DNA of 34,878 nucleotides from Bacteroidales bacterium (GTDB taxonomy: Bacteria; Bacteroidota; Bacteroidia; Bacteroidales; B18-G4). Below the pieces are notes generated by a model, which saw nothing but the letters and a program-made list of their open reading frames with translations, did no database searches and was not told where the DNA came from. A program made the translations under genes and the position numbers. This document shows, piece after piece, positions 1 to 7,722 of the stretch; within the stretch, counting starts at the first letter, position 1; every line of letters starts with the position of its first letter. The stretch spans positions 1-34,878 of the forward strand of contig JAIOSQ010000074.1 of NCBI GenBank assembly GCA_021107535.1. Direction: 5' to 3'.

Positions 1-1535
1 GTTCGATCCTCAGCATATTTTTTATACACTTTAAAATGTTCATCTGCCTTTCCGGCGATCTGTGGCAGATGTGTAATCGCTATCAATTGCATATGGACAG
101 CCATTCCTGAGAGCAAATCCCCCACTTTTCCGGCAATCTCCCCGGAAACGCCCATATCAATCTCATCAAGGATAATGGTCGGAAGAAGGTTTTTTCTTGT
201 GATCAGCGATTTGATAGCCAGCATAAGGCGTGATAATTCTCCTCCTGAGGCAATCCTGGAAACTGCAGCAGGGGGACTCCCCTGGTTTGCTGAGAACAGA
301 AATTCAACCCTGTCCCTGCCCACGTGTGTAAAGTCTTGCAGTCCATTCAAATCTACCTTCATCACAGCTTTTTCCATACCTACCTGCCTAAGTATCTTCC
401 CGATCTCATTCTCTATTTCAGGGATGATCGCTTCCCTTCTTTTTCTTAATTCATCTGAAAGTTTTACCAGATCATTGTATGCTGCTTCAAGCTCTTTCTT
501 TAAACGAATAATATCCTCATCCAAAGAATTGATCATGAAGAGCTGCTTCTCCAACTCATCACGGATTTTGAAAAGCTCCCTTATTTCTTTTACCTTATGT
601 TTTTGCAGCAAGGCATAGATCAGATCAAGCCTGCTGACAACTTTTTCATGTTGGGCCGGATCAAAGTTGATGCTTTCTTCCAGCCGTTCAAGGCCTGTAC
701 TGATGTCTTTTAACTCAATATTGGAACTCTCAATCCTTTGATGCAATTCCCCTATCTCCTGATGATAAGATGAGATCCTGCCGGTGAGCAATGCAACTTC
801 TGCAAGATGGTCAAGGAGGTTATTGTCTGATATATTCAGGATTTGAATGGCCTGGAAAAGCTTGGCTTTGATCTCCTCGGCATTGGATAGGACCTTTAGT
901 TCTTCTTCAAGTTCTTTTTGCTCGTCTTCCAGCAGTCCTGCATTTTGGATTTCCTCAAAACGGAACCTTGTATAGTCTTCTTCTGCACGGATTTCCGCTT
1001 CGCGTGAGACCAGGCCTTCAAGTTTTTCAGAACTGTCTTTGTATGCTCTGAAGCACTTTGCATAGGAACTCAACAATGCCCTGTTATCCGCATAATTATC
1101 GACAACTGCCAGCTGAAATCCTAATTCATTTAATGTAAGGGCCTGATGTTGTGAATGAATATCTACAAGGCGCTCTCCCAGTGCCTTCATGACCGGTAGC
1201 TTAACCGGAGTATCATTGATAAAAGCCCTGGATTTCCCTTGCCTGTTGATCTCTCTTCTAAGGGTAGCCTGATCTTCATAATCAAGCTCATGCTGCTCAA
1301 AAAAACTTTCCAGTTCATACGTATCAATGGCAAATACCCCTTCAATAATACATTTTTTATCCTTGTCGAGCAGCACATCGGTGTCAGCTCTTTTCCCGAG
1401 TATCAGGGAGAGTGCACCAATCAGAATAGATTTACCGGCTCCGGTCTCCCCTGTTATGGTGGTAAAACCTGATTGGAAATCAATTTCAAGCTGATTGATG
1501 AGGATATAGTTTTCTATGGAAAGATGAGTGAGCAT
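1..1535 (-). CDS. recN: DNA repair protein RecN, 3' end outside window
   Basis: SMC-like ATPase acting in recombinational repair of double-strand breaks. 511 codons are visible from the ATG at 1535; the reading frame runs off the left edge, so the last few dozen residues are missing. Walker A GETGAGKS is at residues 29-36, right after the typical RecN start MLTHLSIENY. Two long charged, coiled-coil-prone stretches follow. Near the visible end come the ABC signature SGGELSR, the Walker B IILDEIDMGVSG and the H-loop ITHLPQIA, in family order. A perfect -7 box (TATCTTTG on the minus strand) lies at 1564-1571, about 30 nt upstream, so recN can be transcribed on its own although it follows DUF4835 and coaBC in the same direction. 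Identification is secure; only completeness is limited. Confidence 0.96.
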   Translation of the reverse strand, partial: MLTHLSIENYILINQLEIDFQSGFTTITGETGAGKSILIGALSLILGKRADTDVLLDKDKKCIIEGVFAIDTYELESFFEQHELDYEDQATLRREINRQGKSRAFINDTPVKLPVMKALGERLVDIHSQHQALTLNELGFQLAVVDNYADNRALLSSYAKCFRAYKDSSEKLEGLVSREAEIRAEEDYTRFRFEEIQNAGLLEDEQKELEEELKVLSNAEEIKAKLFQAIQILNISDNNLLDHLAEVALLTGRISSYHQEIGELHQRIESSNIELKDISTGLERLEESINFDPAQHEKVVSRLDLIYALLQKHKVKEIRELFKIRDELEKQLFMINSLDEDIIRLKKELEAAYNDLVKLSDELRKRREAIIPEIENEIGKILRQVGMEKAVMKVDLNGLQDFTHVGRDRVEFLFSANQGSPPAAVSRIASGGELSRLMLAIKSLITRKNLLPTIILDEIDMGVSGEIAGKVGDLLSGMAVHMQLIAITHLPQIAGKADEHFKVYKKYAEDR

Positions 1536-1563
1536 GTCTAATACCGGTTCGTATAATCAAACG

Positions 1564-1571
1564 CAAAGATA
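1564..1571 (-). promoter_or_regulatory. -7 promoter element of recN
   Basis: On the minus strand this reads TATCTTTG, an exact match to the Bacteroidetes -7 consensus TAnnTTTG, 28 nt before the recN ATG. No TTG is visible 19-20 nt upstream, so the -33 box is weak or absent. Confidence 0.6.
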
Positions 1572-1637
1572 TGCATATTGGAAAACATGGAGGACATTGA
1601 ATGTTGAATGTCACGGAAATTAATAGATCCGAAAAAA

Positions 1638-2534
1638 TTAGTTCAGAATATCCTCATATTTCGAGGCTTGGGCAGGATCCAGTTTTTTCAGCATGTTCAC
1701 AGCCCTGGTCTTTTCAGTAGCGCTTCCTTCTGAAAATACATTGACAAACTCATCCCCCTTGGCCTCCATGATGATTTGCAAGGCAAACAGATTTGGCCAG
1801 TTGTCCTTCACCTGAATAAGATAATCCATGCTTTTTAATATGCTGGCACGTCCTTTAGATGCATCGTCATACATTACATCCAGTCCGAGTCGATGATATT
1901 CATACATGAATTTTCTCAGTTGCTGGTAAGAAGGATTCACAAAGTTTTCTACGAGCCAGAACCTGTTTTTTTGGCTTTCAAAGGATTTCCATCCTCCTGC
2001 GCTTGCACTTTGGGCGGCATTTACAATGTTTTCGGCCTTTTCAAAATAAGGAGTTCCACCATAAAGTGTATAGCTGTCGAAATCGAGGCCCAGGAAGAAA
2101 TATATATAATATGCCAGGACAGAAGTCAGATTTGAAGTAAAGGTGTTTTCAACAAAATCCAGTGGCTGATATTCAACATAAACAAACTTGAATTCCTTAT
2201 CAATATAATTCATGGTGGTTGAATTATAGGCCGAATTGTAGATAGGACGTTTCAGTGCAATATTCAGCTCCGCGTCAAATTCGTCTGTCGATATCCTGTT
2301 CGTAATATTGAGCAATATGGTACACTCAATCCGCTCTTCAATCCCGAAATTGTAACTGGTCCATTTCCGGTTGTTCATAAATTCAAAGACGGCAGTACGA
2401 AGCGTCTCGAATACTTTTTTATCAGTTCCTTCCACCTGCTGCGTGTTTATTTGTACATCGCAGTATATTTCCTGAGTGTAAACCTGGGAAAAGACCAATA
2501 ATCCTAAAATGAACAATGCTATCTTTCTATGCAT
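1638..2534 (-). CDS. DUF4835 family secreted protein
   Basis: 298-residue protein of a Bacteroidetes-specific family found between coaBC and recN. The start is placed at the ATG at 2534 (MHRKIALFILGLLVFSQ), because the longer frame opens with TTG and would put polar residues before the signal peptide. Signal peptide is about residues 1-21 with cleavage near VYTQ/EIY. The mature part begins with the family-like segment EIYCDVQINTQQVEGTDKKVF. No catalytic motif is visible. From memory, and unconfirmed here, relatives of this family have been named PorD and linked to the type IX secretion system; two probable T9SS cargo proteins in this window make that plausible. The start lies 26 nt after the coaBC stop, so translation in one transcript with coaBC is likely. 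Confidence 0.85.
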   Translation of the reverse strand: MHRKIALFILGLLVFSQVYTQEIYCDVQINTQQVEGTDKKVFETLRTAVFEFMNNRKWTSYNFGIEERIECTILLNITNRISTDEFDAELNIALKRPIYNSAYNSTTMNYIDKEFKFVYVEYQPLDFVENTFTSNLTSVLAYYIYFFLGLDFDSYTLYGGTPYFEKAENIVNAAQSASAGGWKSFESQKNRFWLVENFVNPSYQQLRKFMYEYHRLGLDVMYDDASKGRASILKSMDYLIQVKDNWPNLFALQIIMEAKGDEFVNVFSEGSATEKTRAVNMLKKLDPAQASKYEDILN

Positions 2535-2560
2535 GGTGTGCGGATTAAGCAAAAAAATAA

Positions 2561-3760
2561 TTAGTTAGTTAAATCTCTGATCTTATCGACTATATCAACT
2601 GCCACATCAAGTTTTAGTTTAAGGTCATATTCAAATTGTTCCTTATCTTTTGTAATGATCGTGACCTTATTGGTTTCAACACCAAATGCAGCTCCTTCGT
2701 CTTTCGGAGAATTTAAAACGATCATGTCCAGGTTTTTCCTTTCCAGTTTTTTAAGGGCATTGGAAAGCTGGTTTTCTGTTTCCAGTGCAAAGCCGGCAAA
2801 AAACTGTTCCGGTTTCTTTTTCTTCCCCATCCCGGAAAGGATATCCGTTGTTGCTTTTACTTTTATATTCAAGTTATCACCTGATTTCTTGATTTTCTCC
2901 GTTTCCATATGCTCAGGTGTATAGTCAGCAACTGCAGCAGCCATCACAATGATATCAGCATCACCGAAATGTTTCATACAGGCGTCATGCATTTCTGCTG
3001 CCGTTACCACATCCACCCGCCTGATGCTCTCATTTGCCAGGCTGCAACTGCTTGGCCCGGTGACAAGTGTGACTTCTCCTCCCCTTTCAGCAAATTCATC
3101 TGCAATGGCAAAGCCCATCAGCCCGGATGAATGATTGCCAATATAACGAACCGGATCAATGGATTCATGAGTAGGTCCTGCTGTGACCATGATCTTTTTG
3201 CCGGCAAAATCCCATTCTCCTGCAAAATGTTCTTTGATCAGTGCAACAATATTTTCCGGTTCTTCCATCCTTCCTGCACCACAAAGGCCACTGGCCAATT
3301 CGCCTTCTGTGGGGGAGATCAGGTGATTGCCAAATTCCTGCAATGCCCTGATATTACCTACCGTAACGGGATGCTTATACATGTCAAGATCCATTGCAGG
3401 TGCGAAAAAGACAGGACATTTGGCTGAAAGGTATGTGGTTAGCAGCAAATTATCGGCGATACCATTGGCCATTTTACCCAGCGTATTGGCAGTAACAGGC
3501 GCGATCAGCATAAGATCCGCCCATAATCCGAGCTCTACATGGCTGGTCCATTCTCCATCCTCAGGATTGAATGAGCGTGTAAACACAGGATTTCCTGATA
3601 GTGTGGATAAGGTAAGTGGTGTAACGAAATCTCTGGCTGAGGGGGTCAATAGTACCTGCACCTGCGCTCCTTCTTTAACAAGCAGGCGGATGAGGTAGGG
3701 TATCTTGTAAGCCGCAATGCTTCCGCTTACCCCGATGATGATCTTTTTATCTTTCAGCAT
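2561..3760 (-). CDS. coaBC: Bifunctional phosphopantothenoylcysteine decarboxylase / phosphopantothenate-cysteine ligase
   Basis: Two-domain enzyme for two consecutive steps of coenzyme A synthesis: CoaB joins 4'-phosphopantothenate to cysteine and CoaC decarboxylates the product with FMN. 399 residues, the usual length. The CoaC flavoprotein domain (about 1-180) shows GVSGSIAAYK, the active-site His74 in WTSHVEL, APVTANTLGKMANG and the substrate-clamp Cys160 in SGLCGAGRM. The PxMNxxMW motif reads PAMDLDMY, with Asp124 in place of Asn, which I recall as common in this phylum. The CoaB domain (about 188-399) begins VTAGPTHESIDPVRYIGNHSSG and has AAAVADYTP. The ATG is preceded by a perfect AGGAGG six nt upstream, unusual in a phylum with weak Shine-Dalgarno use. 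Sits between rpoZ (21 nt gap) and DUF4835. Confidence 0.97.
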   Translation of the reverse strand: MLKDKKIIIGVSGSIAAYKIPYLIRLLVKEGAQVQVLLTPSARDFVTPLTLSTLSGNPVFTRSFNPEDGEWTSHVELGLWADLMLIAPVTANTLGKMANGIADNLLLTTYLSAKCPVFFAPAMDLDMYKHPVTVGNIRALQEFGNHLISPTEGELASGLCGAGRMEEPENIVALIKEHFAGEWDFAGKKIMVTAGPTHESIDPVRYIGNHSSGLMGFAIADEFAERGGEVTLVTGPSSCSLANESIRRVDVVTAAEMHDACMKHFGDADIIVMAAAVADYTPEHMETEKIKKSGDNLNIKVKATTDILSGMGKKKKPEQFFAGFALETENQLSNALKKLERKNLDMIVLNSPKDEGAAFGVETNKVTIITKDKEQFEYDLKLKLDVAVDIVDKIRDLTN

Positions 3761-3781
3761 AAAATGCCTCCTGATATCTTA

Positions 3782-4123
3782 CTATGCTTTAGCTTCCTCA
3801 TCAAGTTCTGCGTGAGGATCTCTGAAATAGATCTGTGTATTCAGAAACTCATGAATTGCGATCAGGGTAGGTTTAGGAAGATGCTCATAAAACCTGGCAA
3901 TCTCGATCTGCTCCCTGTTCTCAAATATCTCCTCAAGATTGTCGGTGGGTGTAGCAAATTCCGCAATCTTCCTGTTCAATTCTTCCTTCATTTCCAGGCC
4001 GATCTGGTTGGCCCTCTTTGATAAAACCGATACCGATTTGTAAATATTTCCGGTTTGCTCGTAAAACCTGTGTTTGTCCCTTGTTACAGCTGTTGCTTCT
4101 GTTTTTACTTTCTTATAATCCAT
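3782..4123 (-). CDS. rpoZ: RNA polymerase omega subunit, Bacteroidetes type
   Basis: 113-residue protein matching the RpoZ/Rpb6-like omega family of Bacteroidetes, which helps assemble and stabilise RNA polymerase. Recognised by the N-terminal MDYKKVKTEATAVTRD, the central segment NIYKSVSVLSKRANQIG (the conserved alpha-helical omega core) and position between bamD and coaBC, the standard place for this gene in the phylum. The Bacteroidetes protein is longer than and diverged from proteobacterial RpoZ; the acidic tail (HAELDEEAKA) is typical. It follows bamD by 18 nt and precedes coaBC by 21 nt, so one operon is likely. No signal peptide or membrane segment is seen. Confidence 0.85.
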   Translation of the reverse strand: MDYKKVKTEATAVTRDKHRFYEQTGNIYKSVSVLSKRANQIGLEMKEELNRKIAEFATPTDNLEEIFENREQIEIARFYEHLPKPTLIAIHEFLNTQIYFRDPHAELDEEAKA

Positions 4124-4141
4124 TTCAAATGTGTTTTCTTC

Positions 4142-4936
4142 TTAATTAGATAATTCATCCATTGCATTTTTATGCATGGATTTCAACTCACGGTGATATT
4201 TTGTTTCAGGAAAAAGATAGATAATATCATTGTAGATCTCTACCGCTTCCTGATACCTTTCATCCTGCTTATTATCCACACTGTGTATGGCATAAAAGTA
4301 ATATGATTTCATAATAAAATACAGGATCTCTTCCCTGTTACGGGAATCCGGAAAATCACGTGTTACATTTTCAAGGGCCGTAATGGCTGCCTTGTAATGT
4401 CTTGTTTTATAGTATTGTATCCCTATTTCAATAGCTTTCTTTTCCAGCTTATATCTCAACTCATCAATAACACGGTTGCAACTTCCAATGCTGTCACTAT
4501 TGGGAAACATATTGATGAACAATTGCATTTCCTTGATGGCTTCATATGTATTGGTCTGATCCAGACTATAACGCGGCGAATCAAGATAGTAGCAATAGGC
4601 ATTCAGATACATGCATTCCTCAGCTTTTGGATTGTCGCGATAGTTTTGGGCAAATCTTTTAAAATAATAGCTGGCAAGCAAATAATCGCTCTGCTGGTAG
4701 TAACAGTTGGCATAGTAATAATTGATACTTTCAAGTCTCTCAGTCCCCCTGTAAATGGCGATCAATTGGTCAAAGAGTTGTATGGCCCTGTAATAATCAC
4801 CCTTTTCATAGTAATCAACAGCAGCTTCATACTTCATTTCATTGTCATTACTCTTCAATATCCGTGAATGCTTTGAGCATGAAACTGAGAGCAATACAGT
4901 CAGTATGATTAAGCCGAAAAACCACCTTCTAAACAT
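4142..4936 (-). CDS. bamD: Outer membrane assembly lipoprotein BamD
   Basis: 264-residue lipoprotein with tetratricopeptide-like repeats, a component of the BAM machine that inserts beta-barrel proteins into the outer membrane. The signal peptide ends at Cys20 (LLSVSC), which would be lipidated; the -3 position is Ser, so the lipobox is loose. The mature part has TPR-like helices: AVDYYEKGDYYRAIQLFDQL, INYYYANCYYQQSDYLLASYYFKRF and YLNAYCYY, characteristic of BamD/YfiO. First gene of the set bamD-rpoZ-coaBC-DUF4835. The ATG lies only 5 nt after a perfect TACTTTTG -7 box, so the mRNA may have almost no leader. It is divergent from the oxoamine synthase gene. Confidence 0.9.
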   Translation of the reverse strand: MFRRWFFGLIILTVLLSVSCSKHSRILKSNDNEMKYEAAVDYYEKGDYYRAIQLFDQLIAIYRGTERLESINYYYANCYYQQSDYLLASYYFKRFAQNYRDNPKAEECMYLNAYCYYLDSPRYSLDQTNTYEAIKEMQLFINMFPNSDSIGSCNRVIDELRYKLEKKAIEIGIQYYKTRHYKAAITALENVTRDFPDSRNREEILYFIMKSYYFYAIHSVDNKQDERYQEAVEIYNDIIYLFPETKYHRELKSMHKNAMDELSN

Positions 4937-4941
4937 GCCGG

Positions 4942-4949
4942 CAAAAGTA
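4942..4949 (-). promoter_or_regulatory. -7 promoter element of bamD operon
   Basis: Minus strand TACTTTTG matches TAnnTTTG exactly. Its last base is separated from the bamD ATG by only CCGGC, so transcription would begin at or within a few bases of the start codon. No good TTG at the expected distance. Confidence 0.65.
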
Positions 4950-5009
4950 AGTTAATTTAATGAAAAATAAAAACGTATAACATCTCTGATTATTATGATA
5001 ATGAAATTT

Positions 5010-5039
5010 TTGCAAGTATCTTATAAATTAATACTTTTG
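5010..5039 (+). promoter_or_regulatory. Promoter of the oxoamine synthase gene
   Basis: TTG at 5010-5012, exactly 19 nt, then TACTTTTG at 5032-5039: a full Bacteroidetes promoter. The expected start is near 5045, giving a leader of about 30 nt before the GTG at 5075. Confidence 0.75.
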
Positions 5040-5074
5040 CATGGATCAATTATTAACCAATAAAAGTAATAAGC

Positions 5075-6325
5075 GTGGATATTTTTGAAAAAGTATTGAA
5101 TAGGTTCGGTCCTATAGGGAAATACCGTGATCAGGGAGAAGGGTATTACTTTTTTCCAAAATTAGAAGGGGAATTATCGAACAAAATGATGTTTATGGGC
5201 AAGGAAAGGCTTGTCTGGAGTCTTAACAACTACCTTGGCCTGGGAAATCACCCCGAAGTAAGAAAAGCAGATGCTGAAGCTGCGAAAGAGTGGGGTCTGG
5301 CATACCCTATGGGTGCCAGGATGATGTCAGGCCATACAAAATATCACGAACAACTGGAACAGGAACTTGCAGATTATGTTGGAAGAGAAACCTCCTTCCT
5401 TCTGAATTACGGCTATCAGGGAATGGTTTCGGTCATTGATGCTATGGTAGACAGGAAAGACGTGATCGTGTACGATTCAGAAGCACATGCCTGTATTTTA
5501 GACGGCATGAGACTGCATATCGGAAAACGTTTCGTATACCCACATAACGATATTGCAAACTTTGAGAAACAACTGAGCAGGGCAAAAAAAATCACGGACC
5601 AAAGCGGGGGAGGCATCCTTGTTATCACGGAAGGGGTCTACGGCATGTCAGGCGGTCTGGGAGATCTCAAGGCCATCTGCAAGCTGAAGGAAAAATTTGA
5701 ATTCAGGTTACTGGTAGATGATGCCCATGGTTTTGGCACCATGGGGCCAACAGGTGCCGGTACCGATGAACACTTTGGTGTGCAAGACCAGGTAGACCTG
5801 TACTTCGGTACTTTTGCAAAGGCCATGGCAGGAATAGGCGGGTTTATTGCCAGCAATAAAGAGATCATAAGATATCTGAAATATAACCTTCGCTCGCAGA
5901 TCTATGCCAAAGCCCTTCCCATGCCCATGGTGATAGGAGCGCTAAAAAGACTGGATATGATACGCAGCGGTTCAGAGCAAAGAGATAAACTCTGGACTAT
6001 CGTAAATGCTCTTCAGAAAGGATTGCGAGACAAAGGTTTCAACCTTGGAGACACAGGATCTCCGGTAACACCTGTAATTCTCGCTGGTGGGGTACCTGAA
6101 GCGACCCAGATCACTTTTGACCTGCGTGAGAAATATAACATCTTCTGTTCCATTGTCGCCTACCCGGTGGTACCCAAGGGGGTTATTCTCCTCAGGCTTA
6201 TCCCTACTGCTGTTCATACCCTTGAAGATGTGGATTATACCATCAAGGCTTTTAGCGATATCAAAGAGAAACTTGATAAGGGTGAATATAGTGAAGGAGG
6301 AATGAAGGGTGTCGTTGTCGAATAA
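5075..6325 (+). CDS. PLP-dependent alpha-oxoamine synthase, probable serine palmitoyltransferase
   Basis: 416-residue fold-type I PLP enzyme of the family containing serine palmitoyltransferase (SPT), 2-amino-3-ketobutyrate CoA ligase and AONS, which condense an acyl thioester with an amino acid. Visible residues: His138 (SEAHAC), which stacks on PLP; the Asp/His pair in VDDAHGFG (215-219); and the Schiff-base lysine Lys249 in FGTFAKAMAGIGG. The spacing FGTFAK is typical of Bacteroidetes SPT, which makes sphingolipids with serine, so SPT is the preferred assignment; KBL remains possible. The start is GTG, because no ATG exists before residue 38 and the family N-terminus requires the upstream part. 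Followed after 56 nt by an unknown membrane-protein gene on the same strand. Confidence 0.85.
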   Translation: MDIFEKVLNRFGPIGKYRDQGEGYYFFPKLEGELSNKMMFMGKERLVWSLNNYLGLGNHPEVRKADAEAAKEWGLAYPMGARMMSGHTKYHEQLEQELADYVGRETSFLLNYGYQGMVSVIDAMVDRKDVIVYDSEAHACILDGMRLHIGKRFVYPHNDIANFEKQLSRAKKITDQSGGGILVITEGVYGMSGGLGDLKAICKLKEKFEFRLLVDDAHGFGTMGPTGAGTDEHFGVQDQVDLYFGTFAKAMAGIGGFIASNKEIIRYLKYNLRSQIYAKALPMPMVIGALKRLDMIRSGSEQRDKLWTIVNALQKGLRDKGFNLGDTGSPVTPVILAGGVPEATQITFDLREKYNIFCSIVAYPVVPKGVILLRLIPTAVHTLEDVDYTIKAFSDIKEKLDKGEYSEGGMKGVVVE

Positions 6326-6381
6326 GGGGTAAACGACCTTAAATAATTTATATAGGATTGTTTCAAGCCTGAGTAATTACC

Positions 6382-7653
6382 ATGCCTGCAGGAAGGAAGA
6401 AATATTCTTTTTTTTATCGTATCTACAGAAGATTACGATATCTGAGGTATGTTAAAAAGCTCAGAAGAAAAGAAAAAAAAGAATATGGGTTAAACGCCAG
6501 GGAAGGATCAAAAGAACACAGAACAATAGCCAAAGAACAGCTCAGATCCGAACGCCTTTCTGCAAAGCAAAGACGTATTTATGACAGGCAGCAGAAAAAA
6601 CAGGCAAAGCATGTCTTAAAGCTGGAAATAGAACAGGACCTGAGTGATAATGCCCAACATTACCAGGCCGTATCGGAAGAAAGAAAAGCCCTGAAGACCA
6701 GGGAGCGCAATTATCGCCGGAAGCGCAGAAAGAGGCTGACAATTTTCTTTATTAAGGCTTGTCTCAGAAATACAGGAAAGACTATCCGGAGTATAAATCC
6801 TGCACGGATACCTGTTCTTTTTAAGCATGTCAGGGATAACAGAAAGCAGATAAAGGAGTTGTTGATCATATGCATTCATTCGACCCTATTGTTCACGGCA
6901 GCATATTTACTGATCTATCTCATCTCTCTTGTAACATCGGCCATCGCAGGTGTATTTTTCGATTACCGCTCAATAATATATTTTAATGAAGTATTTTGGC
7001 TCGTAAAACCAGATCAATGGTATGGTGATTCCGTTAAAATGATCTACTCTTCAGGCCCAATAGTTGCCGGGATCATTGCAGTTTTTCTGGCAATTATTTT
7101 TACTTATATCCATACCGATAAAAACCTGACAAAAGTTTTCTTTTTATGGAGTTTCATACATGGATTCAATGCTTTTTTCGGATCCTTGCTGATCGGTAGT
7201 ATGTTTGGAAAAGGATTTGGGTATGCCATCATCTGGTCATACATATCAGATACTGAAAAAGTGATCTATACCATCATCTCGATCACGGCCCTGATCTTAT
7301 TAGGAGTATTTACGACAAGATCTTTTCTTATTTCGGCAAACACTTATTTTCCTGAACTTGAAAAGAATCGTCAACGGCCTTTTATCTGGGCTCAGGTAAT
7401 CCTCCCCTTCCTGTTTGGAAATGTATTGATTGCACTTATTATGCTACCTAAATTATTGTTTTATGAGATGACAGTGTCTCTGGCACTTCTGATCACTATC
7501 GTTCCTATTGCCTTTGCATTCCGCTATTACCCGTCGCTATATTTCGAAAAGGAAACAATCAGGATAAGGCTCAGTATGAAAATCGTCTTTTATGTGCTGG
7601 CTTTTATATTTCTTTACAGGCTCGTTTTGGGAATTGGGATTCCTATTGGATAA
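6382..7653 (+). CDS. Polybasic multi-span membrane protein, unknown
   Basis: 423 residues, not recognised. The first ~150 residues are extraordinarily rich in Lys/Arg (for example YRRLRYLRYVKKLRRKEKK near residue 14 and RNYRRKRRKRL near 110) and are predicted cytoplasmic and helical. The remainder has about seven hydrophobic segments: near 160-192, 220-240, 250-270, 280-300, 305-325, 345-365 and 370-395, with a last one near 402-420. No transporter or enzyme motif is visible. It follows the SPT-like gene by 56 nt in the same direction with no promoter or terminator between, so it is probably cotranscribed. A role in lipid handling is a guess from position only. Confidence 0.7.
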   Translation: MPAGRKKYSFFYRIYRRLRYLRYVKKLRRKEKKEYGLNAREGSKEHRTIAKEQLRSERLSAKQRRIYDRQQKKQAKHVLKLEIEQDLSDNAQHYQAVSEERKALKTRERNYRRKRRKRLTIFFIKACLRNTGKTIRSINPARIPVLFKHVRDNRKQIKELLIICIHSTLLFTAAYLLIYLISLVTSAIAGVFFDYRSIIYFNEVFWLVKPDQWYGDSVKMIYSSGPIVAGIIAVFLAIIFTYIHTDKNLTKVFFLWSFIHGFNAFFGSLLIGSMFGKGFGYAIIWSYISDTEKVIYTIISITALILLGVFTTRSFLISANTYFPELEKNRQRPFIWAQVILPFLFGNVLIALIMLPKLLFYEMTVSLALLITIVPIAFAFRYYPSLYFEKETIRIRLSMKIVFYVLAFIFLYRLVLGIGIPIG

Positions 7654-7659
7654 AATAGC

Positions 7660-7720
7660 AGGAGTTCCTGGTTCCTGGTGGCTAGTGCCAACCTAACACC
7701 TAACATCTAACACCTAACAC
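7660..7720. repeat. Degenerate heptad arrays between convergent genes
   Basis: The 69-bp gap between two convergent genes is almost filled by 7-nt tandem units: GGAGTTC, CTGGTTC, CTGGTGG (7661-7681), then CCTAACA, CCTAACA, TCTAACA, CCTAACA (7692-7719). No terminator hairpin is seen. Confidence 0.8.
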
Positions 7721-7722
7721 TT

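Noticed and set aside
175-618. 147-codon plus-strand frame at the left edge
   Set aside because: Antisense shadow of recN, whose own frame carries all family motifs.
5041-5088. 15-codon leader frame overlapping the start of the oxoamine synthase gene
   Set aside because: The predicted transcription start lies at or after its ATG, so it is probably not translated; it has no notable codon run.
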